Shown piece by piece: positions 8,473-18,337 of a stretch of DNA of 64,000 nucleotides. The notes beneath the pieces were generated by a model. That model was not told the DNA's origin, searched no databases, and saw nothing but the letters and a program-made list of their open reading frames with translations. The position numbers and the translations under genes were made by a program. The stretch's first letter is position 1. Each line of letters begins with the position of its first letter. Where the stretch lies: positions 1 through 64,000 of the forward strand of contig CANSKO010000006.1 in the NCBI GenBank assembly GCA_947647505.1, written 5' to 3'. This DNA is from an uncultured Roseburia sp. (lineage in GTDB: Bacteria; Bacillota; Clostridia; Lachnospirales; Lachnospiraceae).

Positions 8473-9624
8473 ATGAAAAAACTGGAATTGATTGCGCCCT
8501 GCCATTTTGGGCTGGAGGCTGTTTTAAAAAAAGAAATCTATGATCTTGGATACGAGATTTTGCAGGTGGAGGATGGAAAAATTACGTTTGAAGGAGACGC
8601 GGAAGCGATTTGCCGGGCGAATATTTTCCTGCGCACAACGGAGCGGATACTTTTAAAAGTGGGCGAATTTCCGGCAGAGACGTTTGAAGAGCTGTTTCAG
8701 GGGATCAAAGCGCTGCCGTGGGAGGCGTATCTTCCTCTGGACGGTAAATTTTGGGTGACAAAAGCGTCTTCGATCAAAAGCAAACTGTTCAGCGCTTCGG
8801 ATATTCAGTCGGTTGCGAAGCGGGCTATGGTGGAACGGATGCGGGCGGCTTATGGCGCAGACTGGTTTTCGGAAGAAGGCGCTTCGTATCCGGTTCGTAT
8901 TTTTTTGATGAAAGACAAGGTTACGGTGGCGATAGATACGACAGGGGAATCGCTGCATAAGAGAGGATACCGCCAGCTTTCCGGCAAGGCTCCTCTGACG
9001 GAGACGCTTGCGGCGGCGCTGCTTCTTCTGACGCCGTGGAGAGCGGACCGCGTACTGGTCGATCCCATGTGCGGAAGCGGGACGTTTCTGATTGAAGCCG
9101 CTATGATGGCGGCAAATATTGCGCCGGGCATGCAGCGTCATTTTCTTTCCGAGACGTGGGACAACCTGATTCCGGCGGATATGTGGGAAGCGTGCTTTGC
9201 GGAGGCGAAAGAAATGGTCGATCGTGACGTTTCCGTTGACATACAGGGGTATGACATAGACGAAGACGTGATTCGGGTGGCAAGGGAAAATGCCAGGCGC
9301 GCCGGCGTGGAAGAGATGATCCATTTTCAGAGACGGGCAGTGGATGCGCTGCATCATCCGAAAAAATATGGGTTTCTCATTACGAATCCGCCCTATGGAG
9401 AAAGACTGGAAGAGAAAGAAGCGCTTCCGGCTCTTTATACGGCGCTTGGGACGGCGTTTCGCGGGCTGTCTGACTGGTCGCTGTATATGATTTCCGGTTA
9501 CGCGGATGCAGAGAAATACATCGGACGCAGAGCGGATAAGAACAGAAAAATTTACAACGGCATGATTAAAACATACTTTTATCAGTTTTTTGGAGCAAAG
9601 CCGCCAAAGAGAAAAAAGAATTAG
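8473..9624 (+). CDS. THUMP-domain 23S rRNA/tRNA guanine-N2 methyltransferase (RlmL/YpsC type)
   Basis: RNA methyltransferase of 383 residues. The N-terminal 150 residues fit a ferredoxin-like plus THUMP RNA-binding module (MKKLELIAPCHFGLEAVLKK). The C-terminal part is a Rossmann methyltransferase: DPMCGSGTFLIEAAMMA is the SAM-binding motif I and TNPPYGERL is the NPPY catalytic motif of N2-guanine/N6-adenine enzymes. The length matches Firmicutes YpsC/RlmL-N-like proteins. The probable target is a guanine in 23S rRNA, assigned by family only. The GGAGAGGC ribosome site fixes the ATG at 8473, and the protease gene follows 9 bp downstream. Confidence 0.9.
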   Translation: MKKLELIAPCHFGLEAVLKKEIYDLGYEILQVEDGKITFEGDAEAICRANIFLRTTERILLKVGEFPAETFEELFQGIKALPWEAYLPLDGKFWVTKASSIKSKLFSASDIQSVAKRAMVERMRAAYGADWFSEEGASYPVRIFLMKDKVTVAIDTTGESLHKRGYRQLSGKAPLTETLAAALLLLTPWRADRVLVDPMCGSGTFLIEAAMMAANIAPGMQRHFLSETWDNLIPADMWEACFAEAKEMVDRDVSVDIQGYDIDEDVIRVARENARRAGVEEMIHFQRRAVDALHHPKKYGFLITNPPYGERLEEKEALPALYTALGTAFRGLSDWSLYMISGYADAEKYIGRRADKNRKIYNGMIKTYFYQFFGAKPPKRKKN

Positions 9625-9633
9625 AGGGAAACG

Positions 9634-11346
9634 ATGCGTGATACAAGGCGTTATATTTTGCTGGCAGGGATTGCCGCTGCAATCTGCATTGTGCGGTTTC
9701 ATCCGTTTGGCAGCGAGTTGGATTCGGTTGGGACGTTTCGCGGAGCGGAGCTTTCTGCGCAGATCTGGAATCCGTTGATTGCCGGGTCGGTGAATGAGAA
9801 AAAAATTTCGGTTGCGATTGACAGCCGTGCGTACAGCAGTCAGGATACGCAGATTTATATGGATGAGAACCGGAATCTGATGGTTCCGGCCGATATACTG
9901 ACGGAAGGGCTGCGATGCAGCGCGCATTTGTATGGAGAAGAAGAGCTTTTGATTGAAAAGCGCAGCGACGTCGTTTCTATGCGGTTAAATGAGACAGAGT
10001 TTTTGCTCAATGATACAAAGCGTCGCCTGCATTCTCCGATGAGGGAGGAAGACGGGACATTTTTTGTCAGCCTTTCGGAGGTGTCGGAAGCGATCGGCTA
10101 TCAATTTACCTGGGATATGGAAGAGAATCAGGCAACGGCGGTAGATCTATCCGACGTAGCGGCGATTGTTCCGGTCAGCTATGACCTGCGCAAAAGGGGG
10201 CGGGCCGGAGCCGTAAAAAATCAGGGAAATACAGGCACCTGCTGGGCGTTTGCCTCGCTTGCCGCTTTGGAATCTGCAATGCTGCCCGAAGAGGCGGCGC
10301 AGCTTTCTCCCAATCATATGAGCAGAAACAGCTCGTATATCATCGATCGTTACGCGGGCGGTGAATATACGATGGCGCTGGCGTATCTTCTGGCGTGGCA
10401 GGGACCGGTGTATGAAAAAGACGATCCGTTTGACGGTGAAAAAAGAGAAGGAATTCCTCCCGTGAAGCATTTACAGGAAATGCAGATTATGGAAGGCAAA
10501 GATTACGCAAAGATCAAAGAAGCCGTTTTCCTGTATGGAGGCGTGCAGACGTCTCTGTACAGCGCGTTAAACAATGGTTTGGGGGAATCTGCGTTTTTTA
10601 ACAGGGAGGAAAATGCGTATTGCTATATTGGAACGGAGAAGCCGAATCATGAGGTCGTGATTATTGGATGGGACGATCATTTTCCAAAAGAAAGCTTTCC
10701 GGTGAACGTCGAGGGCGACGGCGCGTTTCTCTGCCAGAACAGCTGGGGAGAGGCGTTTGGCGACGGCGGGGCTTTTTACGTATCGTATTATGATACCAAT
10801 ATTGGAAGCCACAACGTCGTATATACGAAGGTAGAGGATACGAATAATTACGATAAGATTTATCAGTCGGATTTGTGCGGATGGGTCGGACAGATTGGAT
10901 TCAACAAGCCTTCCGTCAGCGGTGCGAACGTGTATACGGCAGAAGAAAGCGAATGCCTGTCGGCCGTTGGATTTTATGCGGTCGGGAAGAATACGCGCTA
11001 CCGTATTTCCCTGGCGCATAACGTTTCGGATACGGCGGCCTTTGACGGGGGTGAAACGATCGCAGAGGGGACGCTGGAAAATGCAGGATTTTATACGATT
11101 CCGGTCAAAAAGGAGATTGAGCTTGCGCCGGGTGAGCGTTATGCCGTTATTTTGAGTCTGGAAACGCCGGAAGCCGTGCATCCGATGGCAATCGAATACG
11201 CGGCGGACGCGGCGACGGAGGCGGTAGACCTTTCGGACGGAGAGGGCTATATCAGTCCGGGAAGCGGAAGGTGGGAGCGCGTGGAAGAGACGTTTTCCTG
11301 TAATTTGTGCATCAAGGCATATACGAATGTAAAGCAGGGAGGATAA
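9634..11346 (+). CDS. Exported papain-like (C1) cysteine protease with lectin-like domain
   Basis: Protein of 570 residues. An N-terminal hydrophobic stretch (RRYILLAGIAAAICIV) serves as signal or anchor. Residues 50-160 resemble the copper-amine-oxidase-N stalk domain of Clostridia (IYMDENRNLMVPADIL). A C1A peptidase domain follows: the oxyanion Gln and catalytic Cys203 in NQGNTGTCWAFAS, His339 in HEVVIIGWDD, Asn369 in QNSWGEAFGDGG. From about 415 on it fits the lectin-like C-terminal domain often attached to these peptidases (VGFYAVGKNTRYRI). All catalytic residues are present. It probably acts at the cell surface or outside. The amidase gene follows 4 bp downstream, suggesting a joint envelope role. 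Confidence 0.88.
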   Translation: MRDTRRYILLAGIAAAICIVRFHPFGSELDSVGTFRGAELSAQIWNPLIAGSVNEKKISVAIDSRAYSSQDTQIYMDENRNLMVPADILTEGLRCSAHLYGEEELLIEKRSDVVSMRLNETEFLLNDTKRRLHSPMREEDGTFFVSLSEVSEAIGYQFTWDMEENQATAVDLSDVAAIVPVSYDLRKRGRAGAVKNQGNTGTCWAFASLAALESAMLPEEAAQLSPNHMSRNSSYIIDRYAGGEYTMALAYLLAWQGPVYEKDDPFDGEKREGIPPVKHLQEMQIMEGKDYAKIKEAVFLYGGVQTSLYSALNNGLGESAFFNREENAYCYIGTEKPNHEVVIIGWDDHFPKESFPVNVEGDGAFLCQNSWGEAFGDGGAFYVSYYDTNIGSHNVVYTKVEDTNNYDKIYQSDLCGWVGQIGFNKPSVSGANVYTAEESECLSAVGFYAVGKNTRYRISLAHNVSDTAAFDGGETIAEGTLENAGFYTIPVKKEIELAPGERYAVILSLETPEAVHPMAIEYAADAATEAVDLSDGEGYISPGSGRWERVEETFSCNLCIKAYTNVKQGG

Positions 11347-11350
11347 GGCG

Positions 11351-12445
11351 TTGGAGGAAAGAATCCTGAAAAAAACGGCCGTGTCTGTGCTTGTGATTTC
11401 GCTTGCCGCCTGTCTGCTGCTTCCGTTTTTCCCACGCATGCAGAGGGCGTCGGAAGCGCTCTTTACGGCATATCGGGAATATCGGACGAAGACGAAGGCC
11501 GAGCGGCTGCATATGACGGGGCTTGAGCTTTTGGAATATAACAATGCGCAGGCAAGTGAGGAAGCGGGCGGCGATGTGACGTTTCCGGGACAGCTTCGAT
11601 TGGAGCTGCCGTTTGGCGTGTCGGGACAGGATCTGGAAGTGACGCAGGATTATCTGACGCAGACGGCGCTGATTCAGATTCCCTATGCGGGAGAATCCTA
11701 TTTTTATGAACATCCGGTTCTGGGAAGCAGCGATCATATGGAAAGCCTTATGTATGAGAGCCAGAAGGGATACGGCACGGTAGAGCTAAAGATGGATCAG
11801 GTCTATGAGCTGCGCACGGAATATGACGAAGCGTTCTTTTATGTCGATTTTCTGAGGCCAAAGGAGCTGTACGACAGGGTGGTCGTCATAGACGCCGGAC
11901 ATGGGGGAGATGTGCCGGGGGCAACGAAACAGGGCGTCTGCGAAAAGGACATCAATCTGGATATTCTTTTAAAATTAAAAGAGCTTTTTGATGCGGAAGA
12001 GGACGCTTCCATCGGCGTGTATTATACAAGGACGGACGATACAAATCCTGATTTGGAAGAGCGCGCAGGACTGGTGAATCAATCCGATGCGGATTTGCTG
12101 GTCAGCATTCACAACAATGCGACAAAGAGCGGCAGGATGTCCAGCATCAACGGAACGCAGGTGATGTATCAGGATACAGAGGAAGAGGCGGCGGACGGTG
12201 CAAAAGAGCTGGCGCAGATCTTCCTGGAAGAGGTGACAAAAGCAACCGGAAGCTCCAACAAAGGGCTTTTGTCCGGGAGCGAGGTTTATATTATGAACCA
12301 GAGCAATGCGCCGGCGGCGCTGATTGAAGTCGGTTTTATGACAAATCAGGAGGAGCTTACAAAGCTTCGGTCTGTGGAATATCAAAAGCGGGCGGCGCAG
12401 GGGATATACAATGCGATTTTACGGGCGCTGGAGGAAGGATATTAA
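11351..12445 (+). CDS. N-acetylmuramoyl-L-alanine amidase (Amidase_3)
   Basis: Peptidoglycan amidase of 364 residues with a TTG start after GGGAGGAT. Residues 10-28 form a signal anchor (TAVSVLVISLAACLLLPFF). After a roughly 150-residue unassigned region, the zinc amidase domain begins: VVIDAGHGG (zinc His184), EKDINLDILLKLK, SIHNN (zinc His) and IEVGFMTN with catalytic Glu326. It would cut the bond between MurNAc and L-Ala at the wall, in spore, division or turnover processes. It is the second gene of the protease-amidase-rdgB-yfcE cluster. Confidence 0.9.
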   Translation: MEERILKKTAVSVLVISLAACLLLPFFPRMQRASEALFTAYREYRTKTKAERLHMTGLELLEYNNAQASEEAGGDVTFPGQLRLELPFGVSGQDLEVTQDYLTQTALIQIPYAGESYFYEHPVLGSSDHMESLMYESQKGYGTVELKMDQVYELRTEYDEAFFYVDFLRPKELYDRVVVIDAGHGGDVPGATKQGVCEKDINLDILLKLKELFDAEEDASIGVYYTRTDDTNPDLEERAGLVNQSDADLLVSIHNNATKSGRMSSINGTQVMYQDTEEEAADGAKELAQIFLEEVTKATGSSNKGLLSGSEVYIMNQSNAPAALIEVGFMTNQEELTKLRSVEYQKRAAQGIYNAILRALEEGY

Positions 12446-12461
12446 ACAAAAGGAGACGTTT

Positions 12462-13079
12462 ATGGAAAGAGTGACCATTGTGTTTGCTACGGGCAATGTG
12501 GATAAAATGCGGGAGATCCGCTCGATTTTAGGAGACGTTGATGCAGAAATTCTCTCTATGAAGGAAGCGGAGATTCTGGCTGACATTGCAGAAGACGGAG
12601 CTTCTTTTGAGGAGAATGCGATGATTAAGGCAAAAGCCGTCGCCGGACTTTTGCATCGGACGGATGCGATTGTGCTGGCGGATGATTCCGGGCTTGAAAT
12701 CGATTATCTGAACGGGGAGCCGGGCATTTATTCCGCGCGTTATCTGGGCGAGCATACGTCGTACGAGGTCAAAAATGCAGAGCTGCTCAAGCGTCTTTTG
12801 GGCGTGCCGGAGGAGAAACGGACGGCTCGTTTTGTCTGCGCTGCAGCGGCCGTTTTGCCATCGGGGGAAACGTTTGTAAAACGGGGGACGATTGAGGGCT
12901 ATATCGGAGAGAAGCCAGCCGGGGCGCATGGCTTTGGATATGATCCGATTTTTTATTTAAAGGAGAGCCGCTGTTCTACGGCGGAGCTGACAGAGGAGCA
13001 GAAAAATGCGATAAGCCACAGAGGAAAGGCGCTGCGCGCCGTTAAAGAAGAACTTTTTAAGCGGGATAAAGGGGTTTAA
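12462..13079 (+). CDS. rdgB: XTP/dITP pyrophosphatase (RdgB/HAM1 family)
   Basis: House-cleaning nucleotide pyrophosphatase of 205 residues that removes dITP, XTP and dXTP. The signature FATGNVDKMREI opens the protein, followed by ADDSGLEIDYLNGEPGIYSA and HGFGYDPIF, all typical of the family. The start at 12462 after AAGGAGAC is used; a longer frame starting inside the amidase gene is rejected. The metallophosphatase gene begins 1 bp after its stop, so the two are cotranscribed, an arrangement common in Clostridia. Confidence 0.93.
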   Translation: MERVTIVFATGNVDKMREIRSILGDVDAEILSMKEAEILADIAEDGASFEENAMIKAKAVAGLLHRTDAIVLADDSGLEIDYLNGEPGIYSARYLGEHTSYEVKNAELLKRLLGVPEEKRTARFVCAAAAVLPSGETFVKRGTIEGYIGEKPAGAHGFGYDPIFYLKESRCSTAELTEEQKNAISHRGKALRAVKEELFKRDKGV

Positions 13080-13080
13080 G

Positions 13081-13569
13081 ATGAAAGGACTGATCATCAG
13101 CGATACGCATGGCAGACATGTCAATCTGAAAGCCGTGCTGAAGGCGGAGCGGCCGATTGACCTTGTGCTGCATCTGGGCGATGCAGAGGGATGTGAAGCG
13201 TATATCGAGGAGCTTGCCGGCTGTCCGCTCTATATTGTGTCGGGAAACAGCGATTTGTTTTCGACGCTGCCGCAGGAGCGTGAATGCGAAATTGGGACGC
13301 ACAGGATTTTTATGACGCACGGGCATTATTACGGCGTCAATACGGGGATGGAGGATATCCGGAAGGAAGCGGAAGGCAGAGGGTGCGACGTTGTGCTGTT
13401 CGGGCATACGCATCGCCCGCTGATTGCGCATGGAAAGCGGGTGGTGGCGGTGAATCCCGGGAGCCTTTCGTATCCGAGGCAGGAAGGAAGGCAGCCTTCC
13501 TATGTCATAATGGAGATGGATGCAAATGGGGACCTTTCATTTTCCATCCATTATCTGGATGAAATATAA
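13081..13569 (+). CDS. YfcE-type metallophosphoesterase
   Basis: Calcineurin-like phosphodiesterase of 162 residues. Metal ligands are visible in SDTHGR, HLGDAEG, GNSD, MTHGH and GHTHRP, the full set for the MJ0936/YfcE family. No membrane segment. Members hydrolyse small phosphodiesters in vitro; the natural substrate is uncertain. It directly follows rdgB and probably ends that transcription unit. Confidence 0.9.
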   Translation: MKGLIISDTHGRHVNLKAVLKAERPIDLVLHLGDAEGCEAYIEELAGCPLYIVSGNSDLFSTLPQERECEIGTHRIFMTHGHYYGVNTGMEDIRKEAEGRGCDVVLFGHTHRPLIAHGKRVVAVNPGSLSYPRQEGRQPSYVIMEMDANGDLSFSIHYLDEI

Positions 13570-13675
13570 AAAAAATATTAAAAAACGTTCCATGCGCAAC
13601 AGCGGCGAATGAAATTGTGATACACTATAGCAGTTTCCCGAAGTTAGTTGCACAGTCGTATGAGTGGAGGATGGA

Positions 13676-16600
13676 ATGATAAAGTACAGTGTCAGAAAGC
13701 CGTTCACGGTTTTGGTGGCGGTGATTATTGTGTTAGTAATCGGCCTTGTTTCGCTTACCGGAATGAAAACGGACCTTTTGCCGGATATGAGCATGCCGTA
13801 TATGATCGTGATTACGACGTATCCGGGGGCAAGTCCCGAAAAGGTGGAGGAGAGCGTTACAAAACCGATGGAGCAGGCGCTTGGCACGATCAACGGCGTA
13901 GAACATGTAACAAGCACGAGCGCGGAGAATTACAGCATGGTTATGCTGGAATTTGAAGAAGATACGAGCATGGATTCTGCGATGGTGAAGGTTTCATCGG
14001 CGACGAATCAGATCGAATCCTCCCTTCCGGACACCTGCGGCACGCCAAATATCATGGAACTGAGCATGGATATGATGGCGACGATGTATGCCAGCGTCAG
14101 TTATGAAGGAAAAGATATTTATGAATTGTCGGATTTTGCAGAAGACGTGGTCGTCCCGTATTTTGAGCGGCAGTCCGGCGTGGCGAACGTATCCGGGATT
14201 GGCATGGTGGAGCAGACGATTGAAGTGCGTCTGAATCAGCAGAAGATCGATGATATCAATGATAAGATTTTACATTTAACGAATGATAAGCTAAACGACG
14301 CCAAAACAGAGCTTTCCGATGCAGAGAGCTCTCTGTCGGATGCGAAGTCTAAAATTCAGAAGCAGGAGCGCGACTTATCGAGTCAGCAGGATGCAACGTC
14401 TGCCGAGCTTGCGGACGCGACGCTGAAGCTGAATGAGGCGGTTGCTTCAAGGGCCGCGTATGAATCGCAGCTAAACAGCTTAAAAGCCAGCAAGAGCGCG
14501 TTAGAGGGAGAAAAGAAGGCTTACAAAGAGAATAAAATACAAAGTACATACAACGGCTTAAATGAAATGTTTGCGCAGATGAAGGCGGCCGTTTCGGCCA
14601 TGCAGACGCAGCTTGGCGCATACAGCCCGCTGGATGCGGCGCAAATGCCGGATAATGTGAAGGATGCGATCGACAATCCGTCGAAGCTGAACTATTTTAA
14701 GAAAGCCGTGGAAACGCTTTCCGCCATGCCGGAATCGCAGATGGACAAAAGCATCGCAAAACAGGCGAAGGAGCTGGATAAAAAGACGTTAAAGCAGCTG
14801 TATGACATTGTAAACGTGCGTCTTCCGCAGATCGAAACGGAGCTTGCAAGTCTGGAAGTGGAAATCAAGGTGGCGGAAGAGGTTTTAAAACAGGTAGAGA
14901 CGCAGATGTCCGCCATTGATGACGCTTATAAACAGGCGGAATCCGGCAAGATATCGGCGGCGGCGGGGTTTGGCTCCGGCAGCGCGCAGATTTCAGCGGC
15001 AAAGACGGCGATGGAAGAGGCGCAGGAGGAGCTTGAGAACGCCAATAAGACGTATCAGGATTCTGTGAAGGAAGCGAGGAAAAATGCAAATATCAATCAG
15101 ATGCTGACGCTTGAGGCGCTTTCCGGCATGATTTATGCGCAGAATTTTTCCATGCCGGCCGGGTACGTGGATGATAAGGACGATAAGCAGTGGCTGTTAA
15201 AGGTCGGAGAAAATTATGGCAGCGCGCAGGAGCTTGAGAAGATGGTTCTCTGTGAAATTGACGATATCGGCGATATCCGCCTGAGCGACGTGGCGGACAT
15301 TACGACGATTGACGACGCGGGGGAAGCGTATGCGAGGGTAAACGGAGATCCCGGCGTAATACTTTCGATTTATAAGGGAAGCACGGCCGGCACGAGCGAA
15401 GTGTCGGCAGACTGTAAAAACGCGATAGAAGAGCTGGAGGCGGAATATCCGAAGCTTAATATTACGCCGCTTGTGGATCAGGGCGATTATATTTCCATGA
15501 TTATCGAAAGCATTGTTTCCAGTATGGTGATTGGCGCCCTGCTTGCAATTCTGATTCTTGCGGCGTTTTTGACGGATGTGCGGCCAACGCTTGTCGTGGC
15601 GTTCTCCATTCCGTTCAGCGTGCTTATGTCGATTGTCATTATGTATTTTACAGGACTGTCCATTAATATGATGTCTCTTTCCGGTCTGTCTCTTGCGATT
15701 GGCATGCTGGTGGACAATTCGATTGTAGTGATTGAAAATATTTACCGTCTGCGTTATCGCGGTCTGAATGCGCCGCGTGCGGCGGTACAGGGCGCAAAGC
15801 AGGTGGCGGGCGCGATCATAGCGTCTACGCTTACGACGATCTGCGTATTTTTTCCGATGGTGTTTACGACAGGCATGGTTCGGGATTTGATGCTTCCGTT
15901 TGCGCTGACGATTACGTTTGCGCTGACGGCTTCCCTCGTGGTTGCGCTGACGGTTGTGCCTACGATGGGATCTGCGATGCTAAAGCATGCGGAGCCGAAG
16001 AAGCATGGCATTTTTGATCGGATTCAGGAAGCGTATGCCGGCATGCTTTCGTTTTGCCTTCGGTTTAAGGCGGTTCCGCTTGGGATTTCCGTTGCGCTGC
16101 TTGTATTTTGCATCGCAGCCGTTGTGCGGATGGGCATTGTTTTGATTCCGAATATGGGCAGCGATCAGATTTCCGTCAATGTGACGATGCCGGAGGAAGA
16201 TCAGAAGGAGACGGCGTTTGCAAAGGCGGATGAAGTGATGCAGGCGATTCTTTCCATTGAAGGCGTCGGTTATATCGGCATGATGGATGCAGGCAGCGCG
16301 GCAGGCCTGATGGGCGGCATGGCGGGCGGCTCTGAAAAGGATTATGGCAGCTTTTCCTGTTACGTGCTTCCCGAAGAAGACTACAACACGAAAGAGCAGG
16401 TGGAAGAAATCTGCGATGCGATTCAGGAAACGACAAAGGAGATGGATTGTGAAATCGCCGTATCCAATTCCATGATGGGCGAGATGGAGGAAATGCTTGG
16501 CAGCGGACTTGAAATCGAGATTGGCGGCGCGGAGCTGGATACGCTTTTGACAGTCAGCGAAGACGTTGTAGGAATGCTGGAGAAGATGGAAGGGTTTGAA

Positions 16601-17668
16601 AATGTCAGCAATGGACAGGAGGAGGCAGACGAAGAGATCCATCTGAATATTGACAAAGACAAATCCATGCGGCTTGGCCTGACCGGAGCGCAGATTTACG
16701 GGGAAATTTCCGATCGTCTGACGACGGATAAAACGGCGGTTACGCTGACGGTGGACGATGCGGATCTGGATGTCAGAATCGTGGATGAAACGAATCTTCT
16801 GACAAAAGAGAATCTGATGGATATGGAATTTGAAACGCAGAAGACGGATGAGGATGGAAAGACCGTAACGGAAACGCATAAGCTGAGTGAATTTGCGACG
16901 CTGGATTACGGAGAGAGCGTTGCCTCGATTGGCCGTTCGAACGGACAGCGTCAGATGCGCGTGACGGCGGAAACAAAAAGTGGTTACAATACGACGATCC
17001 TTTCCAGAGAAGTGGAAGAGCTGCTTTCGGATTATGATATGCCGGATGGGTACAGCGTGGAATTTGGAGGGGAGACTTCGAATGTAGCGGATATGATGGA
17101 GCAGATGATGAAGCTTTTGCTGCTTGGATTTTTGCTGATTTATCTTGTTATGGTGGCGCAGTTTCAAAGCCTGCTATCGCCGTTTATCGTTATTTTCACT
17201 GTGCCGCTGGCCTTTACGGGGGGCCTTCTGGCCATGCTGTTTACCGGAGAGCAGATGTCGTTAATCACGCTGATGGGCTTTCTGGTGCTGATGGGAACGG
17301 TCGTAAACAACGGAATTGTGTTTGTCGATTATACAAATCAGCTTCGCATTGGCGGGATGGAGAGAAAGGACGCGCTGGTGGCAACCGGAAAAACGCGTAT
17401 GCGTCCGATTCTGATGACGGCGTTTACGACGATTCTTGCCATGCTTGCTATGGTATTCAGCCGAAATACGGCCAGTGAGCTTGGACGCGGCATGGCGCTT
17501 GTCGTAGCCGGCGGATTGTTTTACGCGACATTTATGACGATGTTTATTGTGCCGGTGATGTACGATATTTTGTATCGCAAGGAGGTAAAGGTCGTAGACG
17601 TGGGAGACGATTCGATGGATGATGCGCCGGATGACGCGGCGGAATTTATGGAGCAGATGCGTCGGTAG
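13676..17668 (+). CDS. Large RND-family exporter with coiled-coil insertion
   Basis: Efflux permease of 1330 residues in the AcrB/MmpL-like RND superfamily. TM1 is near residues 12-32 (VLVAVIIVLVIGLVSLTGMK). Two sets of helices follow large outer loops (the first around 610-780, the second around 1140-1300), with typical motifs such as GLSLAIGMLVDNSIVVIENI and LVLMGTVVNNGIVFVDYT. The first outer loop carries an unusual insertion of about 250 residues (near 200-450), rich in Lys, Glu, Ala and Gln in heptads: a long coiled-coil hairpin. No separate membrane-fusion gene is adjacent. GTG at 13664 is rejected because GGAGG serves the ATG at 13676. Substrate unknown. Confidence 0.92.
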   Translation: MIKYSVRKPFTVLVAVIIVLVIGLVSLTGMKTDLLPDMSMPYMIVITTYPGASPEKVEESVTKPMEQALGTINGVEHVTSTSAENYSMVMLEFEEDTSMDSAMVKVSSATNQIESSLPDTCGTPNIMELSMDMMATMYASVSYEGKDIYELSDFAEDVVVPYFERQSGVANVSGIGMVEQTIEVRLNQQKIDDINDKILHLTNDKLNDAKTELSDAESSLSDAKSKIQKQERDLSSQQDATSAELADATLKLNEAVASRAAYESQLNSLKASKSALEGEKKAYKENKIQSTYNGLNEMFAQMKAAVSAMQTQLGAYSPLDAAQMPDNVKDAIDNPSKLNYFKKAVETLSAMPESQMDKSIAKQAKELDKKTLKQLYDIVNVRLPQIETELASLEVEIKVAEEVLKQVETQMSAIDDAYKQAESGKISAAAGFGSGSAQISAAKTAMEEAQEELENANKTYQDSVKEARKNANINQMLTLEALSGMIYAQNFSMPAGYVDDKDDKQWLLKVGENYGSAQELEKMVLCEIDDIGDIRLSDVADITTIDDAGEAYARVNGDPGVILSIYKGSTAGTSEVSADCKNAIEELEAEYPKLNITPLVDQGDYISMIIESIVSSMVIGALLAILILAAFLTDVRPTLVVAFSIPFSVLMSIVIMYFTGLSINMMSLSGLSLAIGMLVDNSIVVIENIYRLRYRGLNAPRAAVQGAKQVAGAIIASTLTTICVFFPMVFTTGMVRDLMLPFALTITFALTASLVVALTVVPTMGSAMLKHAEPKKHGIFDRIQEAYAGMLSFCLRFKAVPLGISVALLVFCIAAVVRMGIVLIPNMGSDQISVNVTMPEEDQKETAFAKADEVMQAILSIEGVGYIGMMDAGSAAGLMGGMAGGSEKDYGSFSCYVLPEEDYNTKEQVEEICDAIQETTKEMDCEIAVSNSMMGEMEEMLGSGLEIEIGGAELDTLLTVSEDVVGMLEKMEGFENVSNGQEEADEEIHLNIDKDKSMRLGLTGAQIYGEISDRLTTDKTAVTLTVDDADLDVRIVDETNLLTKENLMDMEFETQKTDEDGKTVTETHKLSEFATLDYGESVASIGRSNGQRQMRVTAETKSGYNTTILSREVEELLSDYDMPDGYSVEFGGETSNVADMMEQMMKLLLLGFLLIYLVMVAQFQSLLSPFIVIFTVPLAFTGGLLAMLFTGEQMSLITLMGFLVLMGTVVNNGIVFVDYTNQLRIGGMERKDALVATGKTRMRPILMTAFTTILAMLAMVFSRNTASELGRGMALVVAGGLFYATFMTMFIVPVMYDILYRKEVKVVDVGDDSMDDAPDDAAEFMEQMRR

Positions 17669-17692
17669 AACGCGCATTGGCATATGCAGATC

Positions 17693-17717
17693 AAGGGAGG
17701 CGGCGCGCCTCCCTTTT
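17693..17717 (+). terminator. Terminator after the RND gene
   Basis: AAGGGAGGC/GCCTCCCTT stem with a 3-nt loop (GGC) and a T run. It lies between convergent genes and can serve both strands. Confidence 0.85.
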
Positions 17718-17752
17718 TGTGTCTGCGTTCCTGTCTCCGCTGTACGGTTGCG

Positions 17753-18058
17753 CTATTTTACGGACGCCTTTACCGTTGGGAGATGGCTTAAATTATTGTC
17801 GTCTGTGCCGTCAGGAATGGATTTTAAATATTCCGTGCCTTTTCGGTGCGCAATGCCAACGCCTGCAATGCCGCCGGCCTTTGCAAGCGCGACGCCTTCT
17901 GCTTTATTGACAATGCGATCGTCAGACAGCTGATAGCCGGTGATTTTTCCGCCTTTTTTTACAAGGCCCGTAATTTCCTTAGCGTCTTTTGCGGGCGTTG
18001 GAATATCGTCGAGCGTGTTTCTTGCAGATGATATGCCTGTATTTTCCTGTATATTCAT
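17753..18058 (-). CDS. DUF3892-family protein
   Basis: A 101-residue cytosolic protein. The core (KEITGLVKKGGKITGYQLSD, then DDRIVNKAEGVALAKAGGI) matches the DUF3892 pattern, and the C-terminus ends near SIPDGTDDNNLSHLP as in other members. The function of the family is unknown. The start is supported by AAAGGAGAC on the minus strand. It is a single gene, convergent with the RND exporter and divergent from pcrA. Confidence 0.8.
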   Translation of the reverse strand: MNIQENTGISSARNTLDDIPTPAKDAKEITGLVKKGGKITGYQLSDDRIVNKAEGVALAKAGGIAGVGIAHRKGTEYLKSIPDGTDDNNLSHLPTVKASVK

Positions 18059-18273
18059 AAAAACAGGTCTCCTTTCCGGAAAAATACGCTTACGAATCGA
18101 AAGCGCGCTCTCTTTTTCAAACGATATATATACCTGGAACGCGCGCGTTTTTTGTCTGCTCAGACAGGCGATGCATAAAACGCGCGCAATTGCAGGAAGA
18201 GAGCACGAATAGTGTATGGAGGCAAAGAAAATTTATGCGTGACGAAGGAGGAAAGAGAATTGTAAAAAATGCA

Positions 18274-18302
18274 TTGCGATTCCCTGCGTTTCCCCGTATA
18301 AT
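18274..18302 (+). promoter_or_regulatory. Promoter of pcrA
   Basis: TTGCGA at 18274-18279, a 17-bp spacer, and TATAAT at 18297-18302, which is 36 bp before the ATG. The 279-bp region between the divergent genes (18059-18337) otherwise holds only short GCGCGC-rich direct repeats near 18133 and 18180. Confidence 0.75.
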
Positions 18303-18337
18303 AAAAAGAAAACTTCGAGATAAAAACAGGAGAGGCT

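Noticed and set aside
18133-18190. GCGCGC-rich direct repeats between the DUF3892 and pcrA genes as an operator
   Set aside because: Two short GC runs about 45 bp apart without dyad symmetry; too weak to call.
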